From JAFCUW01 sp049898325 (lineage in GTDB: Bacteria; Pseudomonadota; Gammaproteobacteria; Burkholderiales; Burkholderiaceae_D), in assembly GCF_049898325.1 (NCBI RefSeq), contig NZ_JAFCXL010000017.1:1-64000 (forward strand): a stretch of DNA of 64,000 bases. The letters run 5' to 3'. The notes under the pieces were generated by a model. It did not search any database and was not told where the DNA came from. It saw only the letters and a program-made list of their open reading frames with translations. The translations under genes were made by a program, and so were the position numbers. Of this stretch, positions 15,781-24,174 are shown in pieces; position 1 is the first letter of the stretch, and each line of letters begins with the position of its first letter.

Positions 15781-16893
15781 TTATTGTCCCGCCAAAACGC
15801 TAATTTTCCGGAAGGCCTCGCCCAGGGTGGCGCTCGAGGTCAGGGCGAAACTGACGATCACAAATTGCAGCGTGAGCAAGCTGCAGGCGACCCGCCAGGC
15901 CCGGTAAGTGCGCAGCGTGGCGGCCAGCGCGATGTGGTTCGACCACAGGTAGGCAATGCCCAGGCCGAGGCCGTGAAAAGCCCCCCAGGCCAGGTAGCGC
16001 GGCGACAGTTCATGCCACAGCCCCAGCACGATCATGCTGGCCAGGCTGGCGGCCAGGTAATGATGGCTACGCGAAAACAAGGGCCGAAACACGAAGTCGC
16101 GGCACCATTCGGACACCGTGATGTGCCAGCGGCGCCAAAAGTCGGGCAGGCTGCGCGCGGCGAAGGGAAAGTTGAAATTTTCCGGCACCCGCATGCCCAG
16201 CAGGGCGGCGAAGCCAATGGCGATATCGCAATAGCCGGAAAACTGCCAGTACAGGTCAAGGCCGTAAGCGAGTAGTCCCAGGTAGGTATCGACCCAGACC
16301 ACGCCGCTGAGGCCTTGCAGGCCGTGGAGTTTATTGGCGAGCAGGTAATGGGCCAGCAGGATGACCTTGCAATAGCCGTACAGGATGCGCTCGAGCGCGC
16401 GCGAGGCGTCCCGGCTGTCCCAGCGCGCGCGCAGCAGCTCGAGCCGGAAGGCGTCGAAGCGCTGCACCGGGCCGAGCGCCAGCGTGGGCGGGTACAGCAG
16501 GTAGGCAAGGGTACTTGCCATCCGGCCTTGTGCGCCAGCGCCGCTGCCGTGTTCAGCAATGATGTGCCAGGCCTTGAGCGACACAAAGGCGAATCCCAGG
16601 TAAGGCGCCAGGGCGTGCTCAGCCTTGGCGTACTGGTACAGTGCAAACGCCAGCACGATGCCCGTCAGGCCGAGCTGCCTGGCCAGCGCGGGACGGCGCC
16701 AGCGGGGCCCGCACACGAGGCCCAGCCAGGCCATCAGCGCACCCCACGCAGCCAGCCCGGACCAGCCGTCCTGGGCCAGCAGCAGCGCACCGGCGGCGCT
16801 GAGCACGCCCGGTCGCCAACGCGCCGGCACGCGCCAGTAGAGCAGCGTGGTGCCTGCCATGAAGAACAAGCCGAAACCGGTCAGCCATACCAT
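15781..16893 (-). CDS. MBOAT O-acyltransferase, DltB/AlgI type
   Basis: This is a polytopic membrane acyltransferase of 370 residues from ATG 16893, one base after the SGNH gene stop. MBOAT hallmarks are YWQFSGYCDIAIGFAALLG, PENFNFPFAARSLPDFWRRW, HITVSEWCRDFVFRPL, and the two His of LGLWHELS (His294) and WGAFHGLG (His307). The latter corresponds to the invariant MBOAT His. It would take an acyl group from a carrier-protein thioester in the cytosol and move it across the membrane. Its neighbours are a ligase-carrier fusion, an SGNH protein and a microprotein, as in the dlt operon, so a cell-surface polymer is the likely final acceptor. The acceptor and acyl group are unknown. Confidence 0.9.
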   Translation of the reverse strand: MVWLTGFGLFFMAGTTLLYWRVPARWRPGVLSAAGALLLAQDGWSGLAAWGALMAWLGLVCGPRWRRPALARQLGLTGIVLAFALYQYAKAEHALAPYLGFAFVSLKAWHIIAEHGSGAGAQGRMASTLAYLLYPPTLALGPVQRFDAFRLELLRARWDSRDASRALERILYGYCKVILLAHYLLANKLHGLQGLSGVVWVDTYLGLLAYGLDLYWQFSGYCDIAIGFAALLGMRVPENFNFPFAARSLPDFWRRWHITVSEWCRDFVFRPLFSRSHHYLAASLASMIVLGLWHELSPRYLAWGAFHGLGLGIAYLWSNHIALAATLRTYRAWRVACSLLTLQFVIVSFALTSSATLGEAFRKISVLAGQ

Positions 16894-16894
16894 A

Positions 16895-17806
16895 TCAGGG
16901 TGCGCCTTCACGCAGGGCGACCAATTGCGCCAGCCACCAGGGGCCGAACCGGCGGCTGCCGGCGCCATTGAGGTGGGCGCCGTCACAATACAAACGGGTA
17001 TCCTGGTACGACGGCGCCGCCTGATAGCGCAGTATGGGGCCGGGCGGCAGCGCCTGGCGCAGGCGGGCGTACCAGCGCGCCTTGTCGGCGGCGGAAGGCC
17101 GCTCCAGTTCGGCCGAGCGGGGCACATCGAGGATCACGACGCGCACGCCGCGCCGCGCCAGGCGCAGCAAGGCGGCCGTCAGCACGGGGTCGGGCGTGGG
17201 CTGGGCATAGGCGCGGCGCAGGTAAGTGGCGTAACCAATACGCTGTTGGGGGCTCAGGCCGGCAAAGCCAGGCGTGCACTGGAACGCCATGCTTTGCTCG
17301 GCCAGCGGCAGTTTTGCCTTCGATTGCAGAAGCATGGCCGGTAGCGCGCCATTGGCCACCACGAGCAGCGCCGTTTTGAGCGCGTGCTTGATGTCGATCT
17401 TCACCAGTTCGTCGATGCCGCTGCCTTCTTCCTCAAACAGCAGGGTTTTTTCAACGACCACGACATCGGGCGGCGCGCGCTCGACTTGCGCCAGCGCCTG
17501 CGCCAGCGCGCCCAGTCCGGGACCGCCTTTGATCAGGCGCACCCAGTTCAGCCAGGCCGGTTGGTGCGGCGGGTCGATCTGCCCGGGCGGCGTGGCCGCC
17601 CACAGCAGCGAGGTGCCAAGGCCCAGCACCCGCAGTTCGCCGGGCTGGCGCGGCGCGGCCAGGATCTTGCTGGCGAAAGCGGCCATCAGTTGCTGCGGCT
17701 GCGGGGCAGCCGCCATGGCATTGTGGCGCAGAAACGCCAGCACGATCACGCCCGCCGCCAGCGCGGCGCCGGCCGCCCAGACGGTCAGAGGAGGGGCCTG
17801 GCGCAT
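16895..17806 (-). CDS. Membrane-anchored SGNH-like protein (DltD-like role)
   Basis: The product is 303 residues from ATG 17806, one base after the upstream stop. An N-terminal anchor helix (VWAAGAALAAGVIVLAFL, 9-26) places the body in the periplasm. Block I is LGLGTSLLWA (61-70) with the probable nucleophile Ser66. The last block is CDGAHLNGAGS with Asp275 and His278, the D-x-x-H of SGNH hydrolases. In Dlt, alginate and cellulose acetylation systems such a protein passes the acyl group to the polymer or removes it. Overall similarity to DltD or AlgJ cannot be judged by eye. The position between ligase and MBOAT supports the role. Confidence 0.78.
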   Translation of the reverse strand: MRQAPPLTVWAAGAALAAGVIVLAFLRHNAMAAAPQPQQLMAAFASKILAAPRQPGELRVLGLGTSLLWAATPPGQIDPPHQPAWLNWVRLIKGGPGLGALAQALAQVERAPPDVVVVEKTLLFEEEGSGIDELVKIDIKHALKTALLVVANGALPAMLLQSKAKLPLAEQSMAFQCTPGFAGLSPQQRIGYATYLRRAYAQPTPDPVLTAALLRLARRGVRVVILDVPRSAELERPSAADKARWYARLRQALPPGPILRYQAAPSYQDTRLYCDGAHLNGAGSRRFGPWWLAQLVALREGAP

Positions 17807-17807
17807 C

Positions 17808-19595
17808 TCAGGCGAGCCGGCGTTTGACCAGGTCGATGGTGGCATCCATGCTGTCCATGTGCACCACGTCCGAGGGACTGAGGCGGATGCTGAACAGGCT
17901 CTCGAGTGCGATCACGAAATTGATGTGCGCCAGCGAATCCCAGCCAGCCGTGTTCGCGGGGCCGGAATCGAGCCGCAAGTGCCCGGGCGCCAGATGAAAC
18001 AGGCCCGCTGCCAGCTCGAAAATCTGCGCGTGCAGATCGCCTGCCGCGCTCGTGGCCGCGCCTTCCTGGCCCAGCTCTTGCTGCAATTGCGCGACGATGA
18101 CCTTGCCCGACGGCGTGCGCGGCAAGGCGGCAAGCAAGCGGATTTTTTTCGGCAGTTCATGCGCGCCCAGGTGCAGCGCGCAGTGGGCCAGCAAGCTGGC
18201 GGCATCGGCTTGCTGGCCGGGCCGCAAGACCACGAAGGCCACCGGGATCTCGCCCCACAGGGCGTCGGGCAGGCCCAGCGTGGCTGCTTCCTGCACCGCC
18301 GGATGCAACATCAGCACACCGTTGATCGCTTCGGGCGACACGTTGTAGCCGCCACAGATGATCAGTTCCTTGATCCGGCCCACGATCCAGTACACCCCGT
18401 CGCCGTCGCACCTGGCCTGGTCACCCGTGTGCAGCCAGCCGTCGATCAGCGCGCGCGCGGTGGCATCGGGGTCGTCGAGGTAGCCCGTCATCAGGTTGGC
18501 GCCCTGCAGGCACAATTGTCCCGCCTCGTCGGGCCCGGCCTCGCTGCCATCGGCGCGCAGGATCCTGGCCAGCATGTCGCGCGGCATGCCGACGCTGCCG
18601 ATCTTGTGGCTGGCCGCATCGGGGCCCGCGTACAGCCCGCAGGCGCCGGTCTCGCTCAAGCCGTAGGTATTGATCAGCTTGACCTTGAAGCGCTCACTGA
18701 AGGCGCGCCAGACGGCCTCGCTCAGGGGCGCGCTGCAAGAGATGGCAAAACGGAAATGCTCGTTGGCGAAATTGTCGGCCAGGTGGCCGCCATATTGCTG
18801 CAGCAGCGCCAATGCGGTCGGCGCCGCCACCAGGTGGCTGACCCGTTCGCGGTAAATGGCGATCAGGATGCTTTCGATCGCCACGATGCTGAACGGCGCC
18901 GGGCGCACCAGCGTGATGCCGCAGCGGTAGGCCAGCAGCAGGCCCTGCACGAGGCCGTCGCCATGCGACAGCGGCATCAGGTTCAACAGGCGCGCATCGG
19001 CTTGCAGATCGTAATGGCGGGCAATGGTATCGAGATGGCTGTTCAGGGCCGGCCAGCCCATTTCCACGCCTTTCGGCCGCGCCGTGCTGCCGGAGGTAAA
19101 CACGACATAGGCGCTGCCATGCTGGCGGGGCGGCGGCAGGGGCGGCCCTTTCGGTGCGGACAGCAAGCCGGGCCAGCTGTCCGGTTCGGCGCTCGCGCGG
19201 CGCCCTAGCAGTTTGCCCAGCAACAGGCCCTTGGGCGCCGCGGCGCTGACGCGTACTTGCCGGGCCGGCAGCGCCATCCCGGTCTCCGACCAGCGGGCCA
19301 ACAGAGCGGCGTCGGCGATGACGCCGTCGACGGCATTGAGCGCGACGATGTCGCTCACCTGGCGCGGCGCCATGCCGGGATCGATCAGCAGGGGCAGCGC
19401 GCCGGCGCGCAGGCAGCCGAGCAGCAGCGGCGCCAGGTTATGGTCGTCGGCCACCGCAAACAAGATGCGCTGGCCGGCAAGCCCGCGCGCGATCAGGTAA
19501 GCGGCAACCTGGGCAATGCCGTCTTCCAGCTCCCCATACGACAAGCTTTTTGGGCCACACAAGAACTGCTGGGCGGCTTTACGTGGTTCAAACAT
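17808..19595 (-). CDS. Adenylation enzyme fused to a carrier domain (DltA-DltC-like fusion)
   Basis: The product is 595 residues from ATG 19595, 13 bp after the upstream stop. The adenylation domain has YVVFTSGSTARPKGVEM, INTYGLSETGACG, DGWLHTGDQA, GRIKELIICGGYNVSPEAI and the catalytic Lys in TPSGKVIV. The last 80 residues are a carrier domain with GWDSLAHINFVIALESLF, Ser554 being the phosphopantetheine site. It should activate an acid or amino acid with ATP and load it on its own arm for the MBOAT partner. It differs from Gram-positive dlt, where ligase and carrier are separate proteins. The substrate cannot be read; acyl-CoA-ligase-like motifs make a fatty or aryl acid as likely as an amino acid. 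Confidence 0.88.
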   Translation of the reverse strand: MFEPRKAAQQFLCGPKSLSYGELEDGIAQVAAYLIARGLAGQRILFAVADDHNLAPLLLGCLRAGALPLLIDPGMAPRQVSDIVALNAVDGVIADAALLARWSETGMALPARQVRVSAAAPKGLLLGKLLGRRASAEPDSWPGLLSAPKGPPLPPPRQHGSAYVVFTSGSTARPKGVEMGWPALNSHLDTIARHYDLQADARLLNLMPLSHGDGLVQGLLLAYRCGITLVRPAPFSIVAIESILIAIYRERVSHLVAAPTALALLQQYGGHLADNFANEHFRFAISCSAPLSEAVWRAFSERFKVKLINTYGLSETGACGLYAGPDAASHKIGSVGMPRDMLARILRADGSEAGPDEAGQLCLQGANLMTGYLDDPDATARALIDGWLHTGDQARCDGDGVYWIVGRIKELIICGGYNVSPEAINGVLMLHPAVQEAATLGLPDALWGEIPVAFVVLRPGQQADAASLLAHCALHLGAHELPKKIRLLAALPRTPSGKVIVAQLQQELGQEGAATSAAGDLHAQIFELAAGLFHLAPGHLRLDSGPANTAGWDSLAHINFVIALESLFSIRLSPSDVVHMDSMDATIDLVKRRLA

Positions 19596-19608
19596 GATTA
19601 TCCTGCAT

Positions 19609-22443
19609 TCAAAGAAGTTCGGCCAGGCGGCGCCGGTCCAGTTTGCCCGCCGCCGTCTGCGGCAGCGCCGCCACCTGGCGGAAGTCGCGAGGCAGGTAGG
19701 CGCCGGCGGCGATGGCAAGGCAATAGGCGTGGAAGTGGGGCAGGTCGAAGCCCTCGTCCGTCACCAGCAAGGCGACCAGGCCATGCACGCCAGGCGCGAG
19801 CGCGGCTTCGCGCACGCACGGGTGGCTGGCCAGGATCGCTTCGAGGGGGGCCGGATGGACGATTTCGCCGAACTCGTTCTTGAGCTGGTCGTCGCGCCGG
19901 CCCAGCAGCCGGATGCGTCCCTGGCCGTCGTGGCTGGCGATATCGCCCGTGTAGAACCAGCCCTCGCGCACGGCGGCGGGCGCGGTGGCGCCGGCGCCGG
20001 CGTCATCCCAGTAGGCGCTCAGCAATTGATTGCTGTGCACGCGCAACTGGCCCGCCACGCCGGCGCCGACTGGTGCATCGGCCCCGTCGCAGATCTGCAG
20101 CACGGCGCCGACGGGCCGGCCGGCCACCGGCGCGACGCCGTGATCGAACACCATGCACAGGCCACCGGTTTCCGTCAGCCCGAAATAATCGACGATGTCG
20201 ACCCGCAGGCGCGCGCTCAGCGTCGCGTGCAGCGACGACGCCAGGGTGGCGCCCGTGCTGACGATCTGGCGCAGCGCGGGAGGACGCAGGGTCAGGTGCG
20301 GCGGCAGCATGGCCAGTTGCGCCAGCCAGGCCGGTCCCGCGGCCAGCACCGTCACGCCCTGCGCGGCGGCGGCCGTCAAGGTGCTGCCGGCGTTCTGTCG
20401 TTCGCCCGCGCTTGGCAGGTAGACGGTGGCGCCGGCGAACAGGGCCGCCACGGCCGGGTTGCGCAAGCCGCTCATGGTGTGTTGCTCGCCCAGCGACAAC
20501 AGCACGTCCTTGTCGTGCCAGCCGAATTCGGTGGCGGCGAGCTGGCCGCTGTAGAGCAGGGCGCGCTGGCTGAGCACCACGCCCTTGGGCTGGCCGGTGC
20601 TGCCGGACGTAAACAAGATCACGGCGGGATCGTCGGCGGCCACCGGCGTCGCCGTGGCGGTCGGCGTCGCTTCTAGCCAGGCTGGCAACAGATCCGCCAG
20701 TTGCGGCGCGCCCGCGGGCACCGCACTGGCGTCGCCCTCGCCGCTATCGTCGAGCAACAGCACGGGGCAGCCAGCCAGGCCCCCCGCCAGCGCGCGCGGC
20801 CCGTCGAGCACCAGCAGCGCTGGCGCGATGCGGTCGAACAGGGCGCGCAATGGCGCCGGGTTGTCCGCCAGCTCCTTGCGGAGCGGCACCAGTACGCTGC
20901 CGTTCAGCCAGATGGCCCAGCTGAGCAGGACGGCTTCCGGATGGGGCGCGCTGAGCATCGCAACCCGGTCGCCCGGCTTCACGCCCAGCGCCAGCAAGCC
21001 CCGTTGCAGGGCCGGGACCAGCAGGTTGACATCGTCCCAGCAGAAGGCGCTGCCGTCGTCGCCGGCAACGAGCAGCGGCCGCGCGCCATACAGCGTGGGC
21101 AACAACTGCCACAGGTAGTCAAAGTTCGCTTCCTGCGGCAGGGGCCGCACCACCTGGTCGCCGTAGTACGACTGCAGGCGCGCCATCGCCGCACTGAGCG
21201 GCGCCACTTGCAGCAGTTCTTGTCCGACCATGCGGGCGACGTGCTGCGCCACCACGGCAAAAGGCAGCGCCAGCCGTTGCGCGGTGTCCTCGAGCGTGTG
21301 CAACTGGTCCAGCTGGAACAGGATGCACAGTGCGGTGGCATCGAGCACCTGCGTGCCCAGTTCGTCCAGGCGCGCCGCATAGCAGGGGTGGCGCGACAAC
21401 AGCTCACCCATCAGGGCGCCCAGCGCCTGCGGGTCGGGCGTGGCCTTGCCCGTCAGGCTGTCGATACGCAGCAGGCGATTGCGCACCGCGCGCGACTGCG
21501 GCAGGCAGATATCGAGGTTGGCAGTGCGCAGCGGGGTGCCTTCCCATGCGCGCGGCACCAGCGCCACGAGGGCGTTGTAATGGGGCGTGTCGGGCTCGGA
21601 GCGCAAGGCGGCGGCGCCGTTGAACAGGCGCGTTTCCGCCATCACCACCACGCTGCGGCCCGCGCGCGCGTGGGCCTGGTCGAAGCGTTGCTGGTAGCTG
21701 CGGCCAGAGACGATATGGCCGCCGCGTTCGAAAAACGGTTGCGGCTGGCTGTTCGACAGGTGTACATGGGGAAACACGATTACACCGTCGGCGCGGGCGA
21801 TGCGCAAGATGTCGCCGGCGAACCGTGCCGGCGCATAGCGGTGCAGCGAATCGAGGCCGTGGACGAGAGCGAAAGCGTGGTCGAGGAAGGGCAGGCCGGC
21901 GCCGGCGGCGGCGAAGACGATGTCGTGATTGGGGGCACGGGCGCCGGCCGCCAGCCAGTGGGCATAACCGGCATACCCGAGCACGTCGAAATTACCCTCC
22001 CATACTGAAATGACGTGTTGTTCTGGAAACGCCGCCGCCAGCATTTCGCCACTCCAGCCCGTGCGCCCCCAGGTGTCGAGGATGGCGTCGCCGGGCGACA
22101 GGCAGGGTCGGATCAGATCGAGCAGGGCGTAAAACGCCCGCGTCGATTCATTGAACGGCTGGAACGCGGCGTAGCGGTCGGGAATGCGGCGCGCATGGCG
22201 CTGGTGGACGAAGGCGCGGTAGGCGCGCGACGCGCCGACGTGCTCAAGGGGCGCGGCGGGCAGGGCGCCCGGCAATGCCTCCGTGAACATGGCGAAACCC
22301 TGTTCCACGGGGACCTGCAGCGCACATTGCGGACAGGCCAGCACGCCCGAGACCATGCGGGAGGCATGGTGCGCCGATCCCACTGCGCGCAGGGCAATGC
22401 GGCAGGCAGGACAGGCGAGTCGGTCTAAGGTGGCGGCTAGCAT
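19609..22443 (-). CDS. Zinc ribbon - methyltransferase-like - adenylation fusion protein
   Basis: The product is 944 residues. Residues 1-50 hold a Trm112-like zinc ribbon (CPAC 11-14, CPQC 37-40). A class I methyltransferase-like domain follows (about 90-290): AILDTWGRTGWSGEML in the SAM-loop position, then GLPFLDHAFALVHGLDSLHR and ILRIARADGVIVFPHVHL. The SAM loop is degenerate, so activity is uncertain. A helical linker of about 150 residues comes next. The C-terminal half is an AMP-forming ligase: ILFTSGSTGQPKGVVLS, VDYFGLTETGGLC, GWFYTGDIAS, LLGRRDDQLKNEFGE and AAGKLDRRRL. It has no carrier domain, so it may load the downstream carrier or CoA. It heads the Dlt-like operon. I know of no standard dlt system with this component. 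Confidence 0.83.
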   Translation of the reverse strand: MLAATLDRLACPACRIALRAVGSAHHASRMVSGVLACPQCALQVPVEQGFAMFTEALPGALPAAPLEHVGASRAYRAFVHQRHARRIPDRYAAFQPFNESTRAFYALLDLIRPCLSPGDAILDTWGRTGWSGEMLAAAFPEQHVISVWEGNFDVLGYAGYAHWLAAGARAPNHDIVFAAAGAGLPFLDHAFALVHGLDSLHRYAPARFAGDILRIARADGVIVFPHVHLSNSQPQPFFERGGHIVSGRSYQQRFDQAHARAGRSVVVMAETRLFNGAAALRSEPDTPHYNALVALVPRAWEGTPLRTANLDICLPQSRAVRNRLLRIDSLTGKATPDPQALGALMGELLSRHPCYAARLDELGTQVLDATALCILFQLDQLHTLEDTAQRLALPFAVVAQHVARMVGQELLQVAPLSAAMARLQSYYGDQVVRPLPQEANFDYLWQLLPTLYGARPLLVAGDDGSAFCWDDVNLLVPALQRGLLALGVKPGDRVAMLSAPHPEAVLLSWAIWLNGSVLVPLRKELADNPAPLRALFDRIAPALLVLDGPRALAGGLAGCPVLLLDDSGEGDASAVPAGAPQLADLLPAWLEATPTATATPVAADDPAVILFTSGSTGQPKGVVLSQRALLYSGQLAATEFGWHDKDVLLSLGEQHTMSGLRNPAVAALFAGATVYLPSAGERQNAGSTLTAAAAQGVTVLAAGPAWLAQLAMLPPHLTLRPPALRQIVSTGATLASSLHATLSARLRVDIVDYFGLTETGGLCMVFDHGVAPVAGRPVGAVLQICDGADAPVGAGVAGQLRVHSNQLLSAYWDDAGAGATAPAAVREGWFYTGDIASHDGQGRIRLLGRRDDQLKNEFGEIVHPAPLEAILASHPCVREAALAPGVHGLVALLVTDEGFDLPHFHAYCLAIAAGAYLPRDFRQVAALPQTAAGKLDRRRLAELL

Positions 22444-22808
22444 AAAAGAGTGCAGTGGTCAGGCGACGGCGACGGTGGAAGTCGCCCATGTTGCACTTGG
22501 GCGGGATGCGGCCAGTCAGTATGCCACGCGCAATGGGTAGCCACGCGCTGTATTGGAAACGCCAATGGAGGCGCAGTCGCCCTTGGCGTTCGTAGAATGG
22601 GCATCGACGCACCATAACAGTTTTATGTCGGGCGTGAAAGATTTCTCGAGGGAATTCAATCTTGCTGTCGCGGACAAGAAACAGCGTGCGCATGGCGCGG
22701 CGCAGCCTGCCGGGACAGGCGGGGCTGGACCAATCGGCGCCTTTGCGCGAGGGCCCGGCTCGCTTACAATCAGGCTTTGCCCGCACGGGGCGCCTCGGAA
22801 AGCCTCAT
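22444..22808. other. Divergent intergenic region, Dlt-like operon / LacI-type regulator
   Basis: About 365 bp between two divergent starts. I see no gene, and no clear sigma-70 box or operator. Both promoters should be here. Confidence 0.5.
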
Positions 22809-23867
22809 ATGACCAAAGCCGGACGGCCCCCATCGACCAGCGCCGGCAGCCAGCGCCGCCTGCAGATGGCCGATATTGCCCGCCTGGCGGGGGTGTCGAC
22901 CGCCACCGTCTCGCGCGCCTTGAGCCACAGCCCGCTGGTGAACGAGGAAACGCGCCAGCGCATTCTCGATCTGGCCAGTTCGCTGCGCTACGCCGTCAAC
23001 GTGGGCGCGCAAAACCTGCGCATGAAACAGAACCGTACCGTCAGCGTGCTCATTCCCTACGAGCGCGCCACGCGCCAGCATCTGTCCGACCCGTTCTTGC
23101 TGGCCATGCTGGGCAGCCTGGCCGACGCCCTCACCGAGCAGGGTTACGAGATGCTGTTCTCGCGCATCAGCACGGACGAATTCGAGACCGCCTCGGCGCC
23201 GTTCGACAGCGGCCGCGCCATCGGCATCATCATGATCGGCCAGTGGGGGCGCCACGCCCAGCTCAATGAGATGGCCGCGCGCCAGGTGCCGATGGTGGTC
23301 TGGGGCGCCCAGCTGCCCAATCAGCGCTATTGCTGCATCGGCAGCGACAACGTCCACGGCGGCATGCTCGCCACCTTGCACCTGCTGGCGCTGGGACGAC
23401 GCCGCATCGCCTTTGTCGGCGACATCGCCTTGCCCGAACCGCAGCAGCGCTACCAGGGCTACTGCGCGGCATTGGCGCAGTATCAGCTGGCGCCCGATCC
23501 GCAGTTGCAGGTGTCGGTGCCGTTCCTGCCCGAGGGCGGCGCCCAGGCGGTGGCCGAACTGGCCCGCCGCGGCGTCGCCTACGACGCCATGTTCGCCTGC
23601 AGCGACCTGTTGGCCATGACCGTCATCGACGCCCTGCGCGTGCGCGCGGTGAGCGTACCGGGCATGGTGGCCATCGTTGGCTACGACGACATCGCCCAGG
23701 CCACCCTGTTTCATCCCCGCTTGAGCACCGTGCGCCAGAGTACCGAGGCGGCCGGCCAGGCGATGGTGGCGGCCCTGCTGGCGCAGGTGCAGGGCACGCC
23801 GGCGCCATCGGTGCAGCTGGCGACCGAACTGGTGATTCGCGCGAGCAGCGTCGAGGCGACACCCTGA
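22809..23867 (+). CDS. suxR: LacI-family regulator of the sucrose locus
   Basis: The product is 352 residues from ATG 22809. Open frame upstream of it is not protein-like. The N-terminal helix-turn-helix is MADIARLAGVSTATVSRALS, with the hinge helix QNLRMKQNRTVSVLIPYE. The periplasmic-binding-like effector domain shows GRAIGIIMIG, YCCIGSDNVHGGMLATLHLL, RRIAFVGD, AMFACSDLLAMTVIDALR and IVGYDDIAQATLFHPRLSTV. It should repress the receptor-amylosucrase-fructokinase-transporter genes that follow on the same strand until sugar binds. Two matching palindromes between this gene and the receptor are likely operators. The arrangement equals suxR-suxA of Xanthomonas. Confidence 0.92.
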   Translation: MTKAGRPPSTSAGSQRRLQMADIARLAGVSTATVSRALSHSPLVNEETRQRILDLASSLRYAVNVGAQNLRMKQNRTVSVLIPYERATRQHLSDPFLLAMLGSLADALTEQGYEMLFSRISTDEFETASAPFDSGRAIGIIMIGQWGRHAQLNEMAARQVPMVVWGAQLPNQRYCCIGSDNVHGGMLATLHLLALGRRRIAFVGDIALPEPQQRYQGYCAALAQYQLAPDPQLQVSVPFLPEGGAQAVAELARRGVAYDAMFACSDLLAMTVIDALRVRAVSVPGMVAIVGYDDIAQATLFHPRLSTVRQSTEAAGQAMVAALLAQVQGTPAPSVQLATELVIRASSVEATP

Positions 23868-23906
23868 GTGTTGCAAAAACACGTCGCCGGCCGTGCCGTC
23901 GGCGTT

Positions 23907-23920
23907 TGCAAACGATTGTA
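23907..23920. promoter_or_regulatory. Candidate LacI-type operator 1
   Basis: TGCAAACGATTGTA, a near-palindrome 40 bp after the regulator stop. The reverse complement of a 13-of-14 match lies at 24050-24063. LacI-family operators are typically such 14-bp palindromes, and pairs allow looping. Confidence 0.65.
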
Positions 23921-24049
23921 TAAAAATCGGCATCAAGCCGTTTTTCCCGTTGGAAAATTCATTAAATAGCGTACGCGCTTCCATATTTACCCACTAAAAA
24001 CCGCTAAAAGCGCTCACTGCCGTGATTCAGGCATGGTGCTAGTCGGCAT

Positions 24050-24063
24050 TGCAATCGTTTGCA
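24050..24063. promoter_or_regulatory. Candidate LacI-type operator 2
   Basis: TGCAATCGTTTGCA (reverse TGCAAACGATTGCA), with TGCAA/TTGCA arms. It lies 112 bp before the receptor start, centre-to-centre 143 bp from operator 1. The remaining AT-rich 307-bp gap should also hold the receptor promoter. Confidence 0.65.
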
Positions 24064-24174
24064 TTAATTGTCAACTCTCGCCATAATCGCTTCACCGCCA
24101 GATGCATGGACGGTGCGGCCGCAAGGTACGCCTCCCACATCCGTGGCGATGACTATAAAAATTTTGGAGACAGC

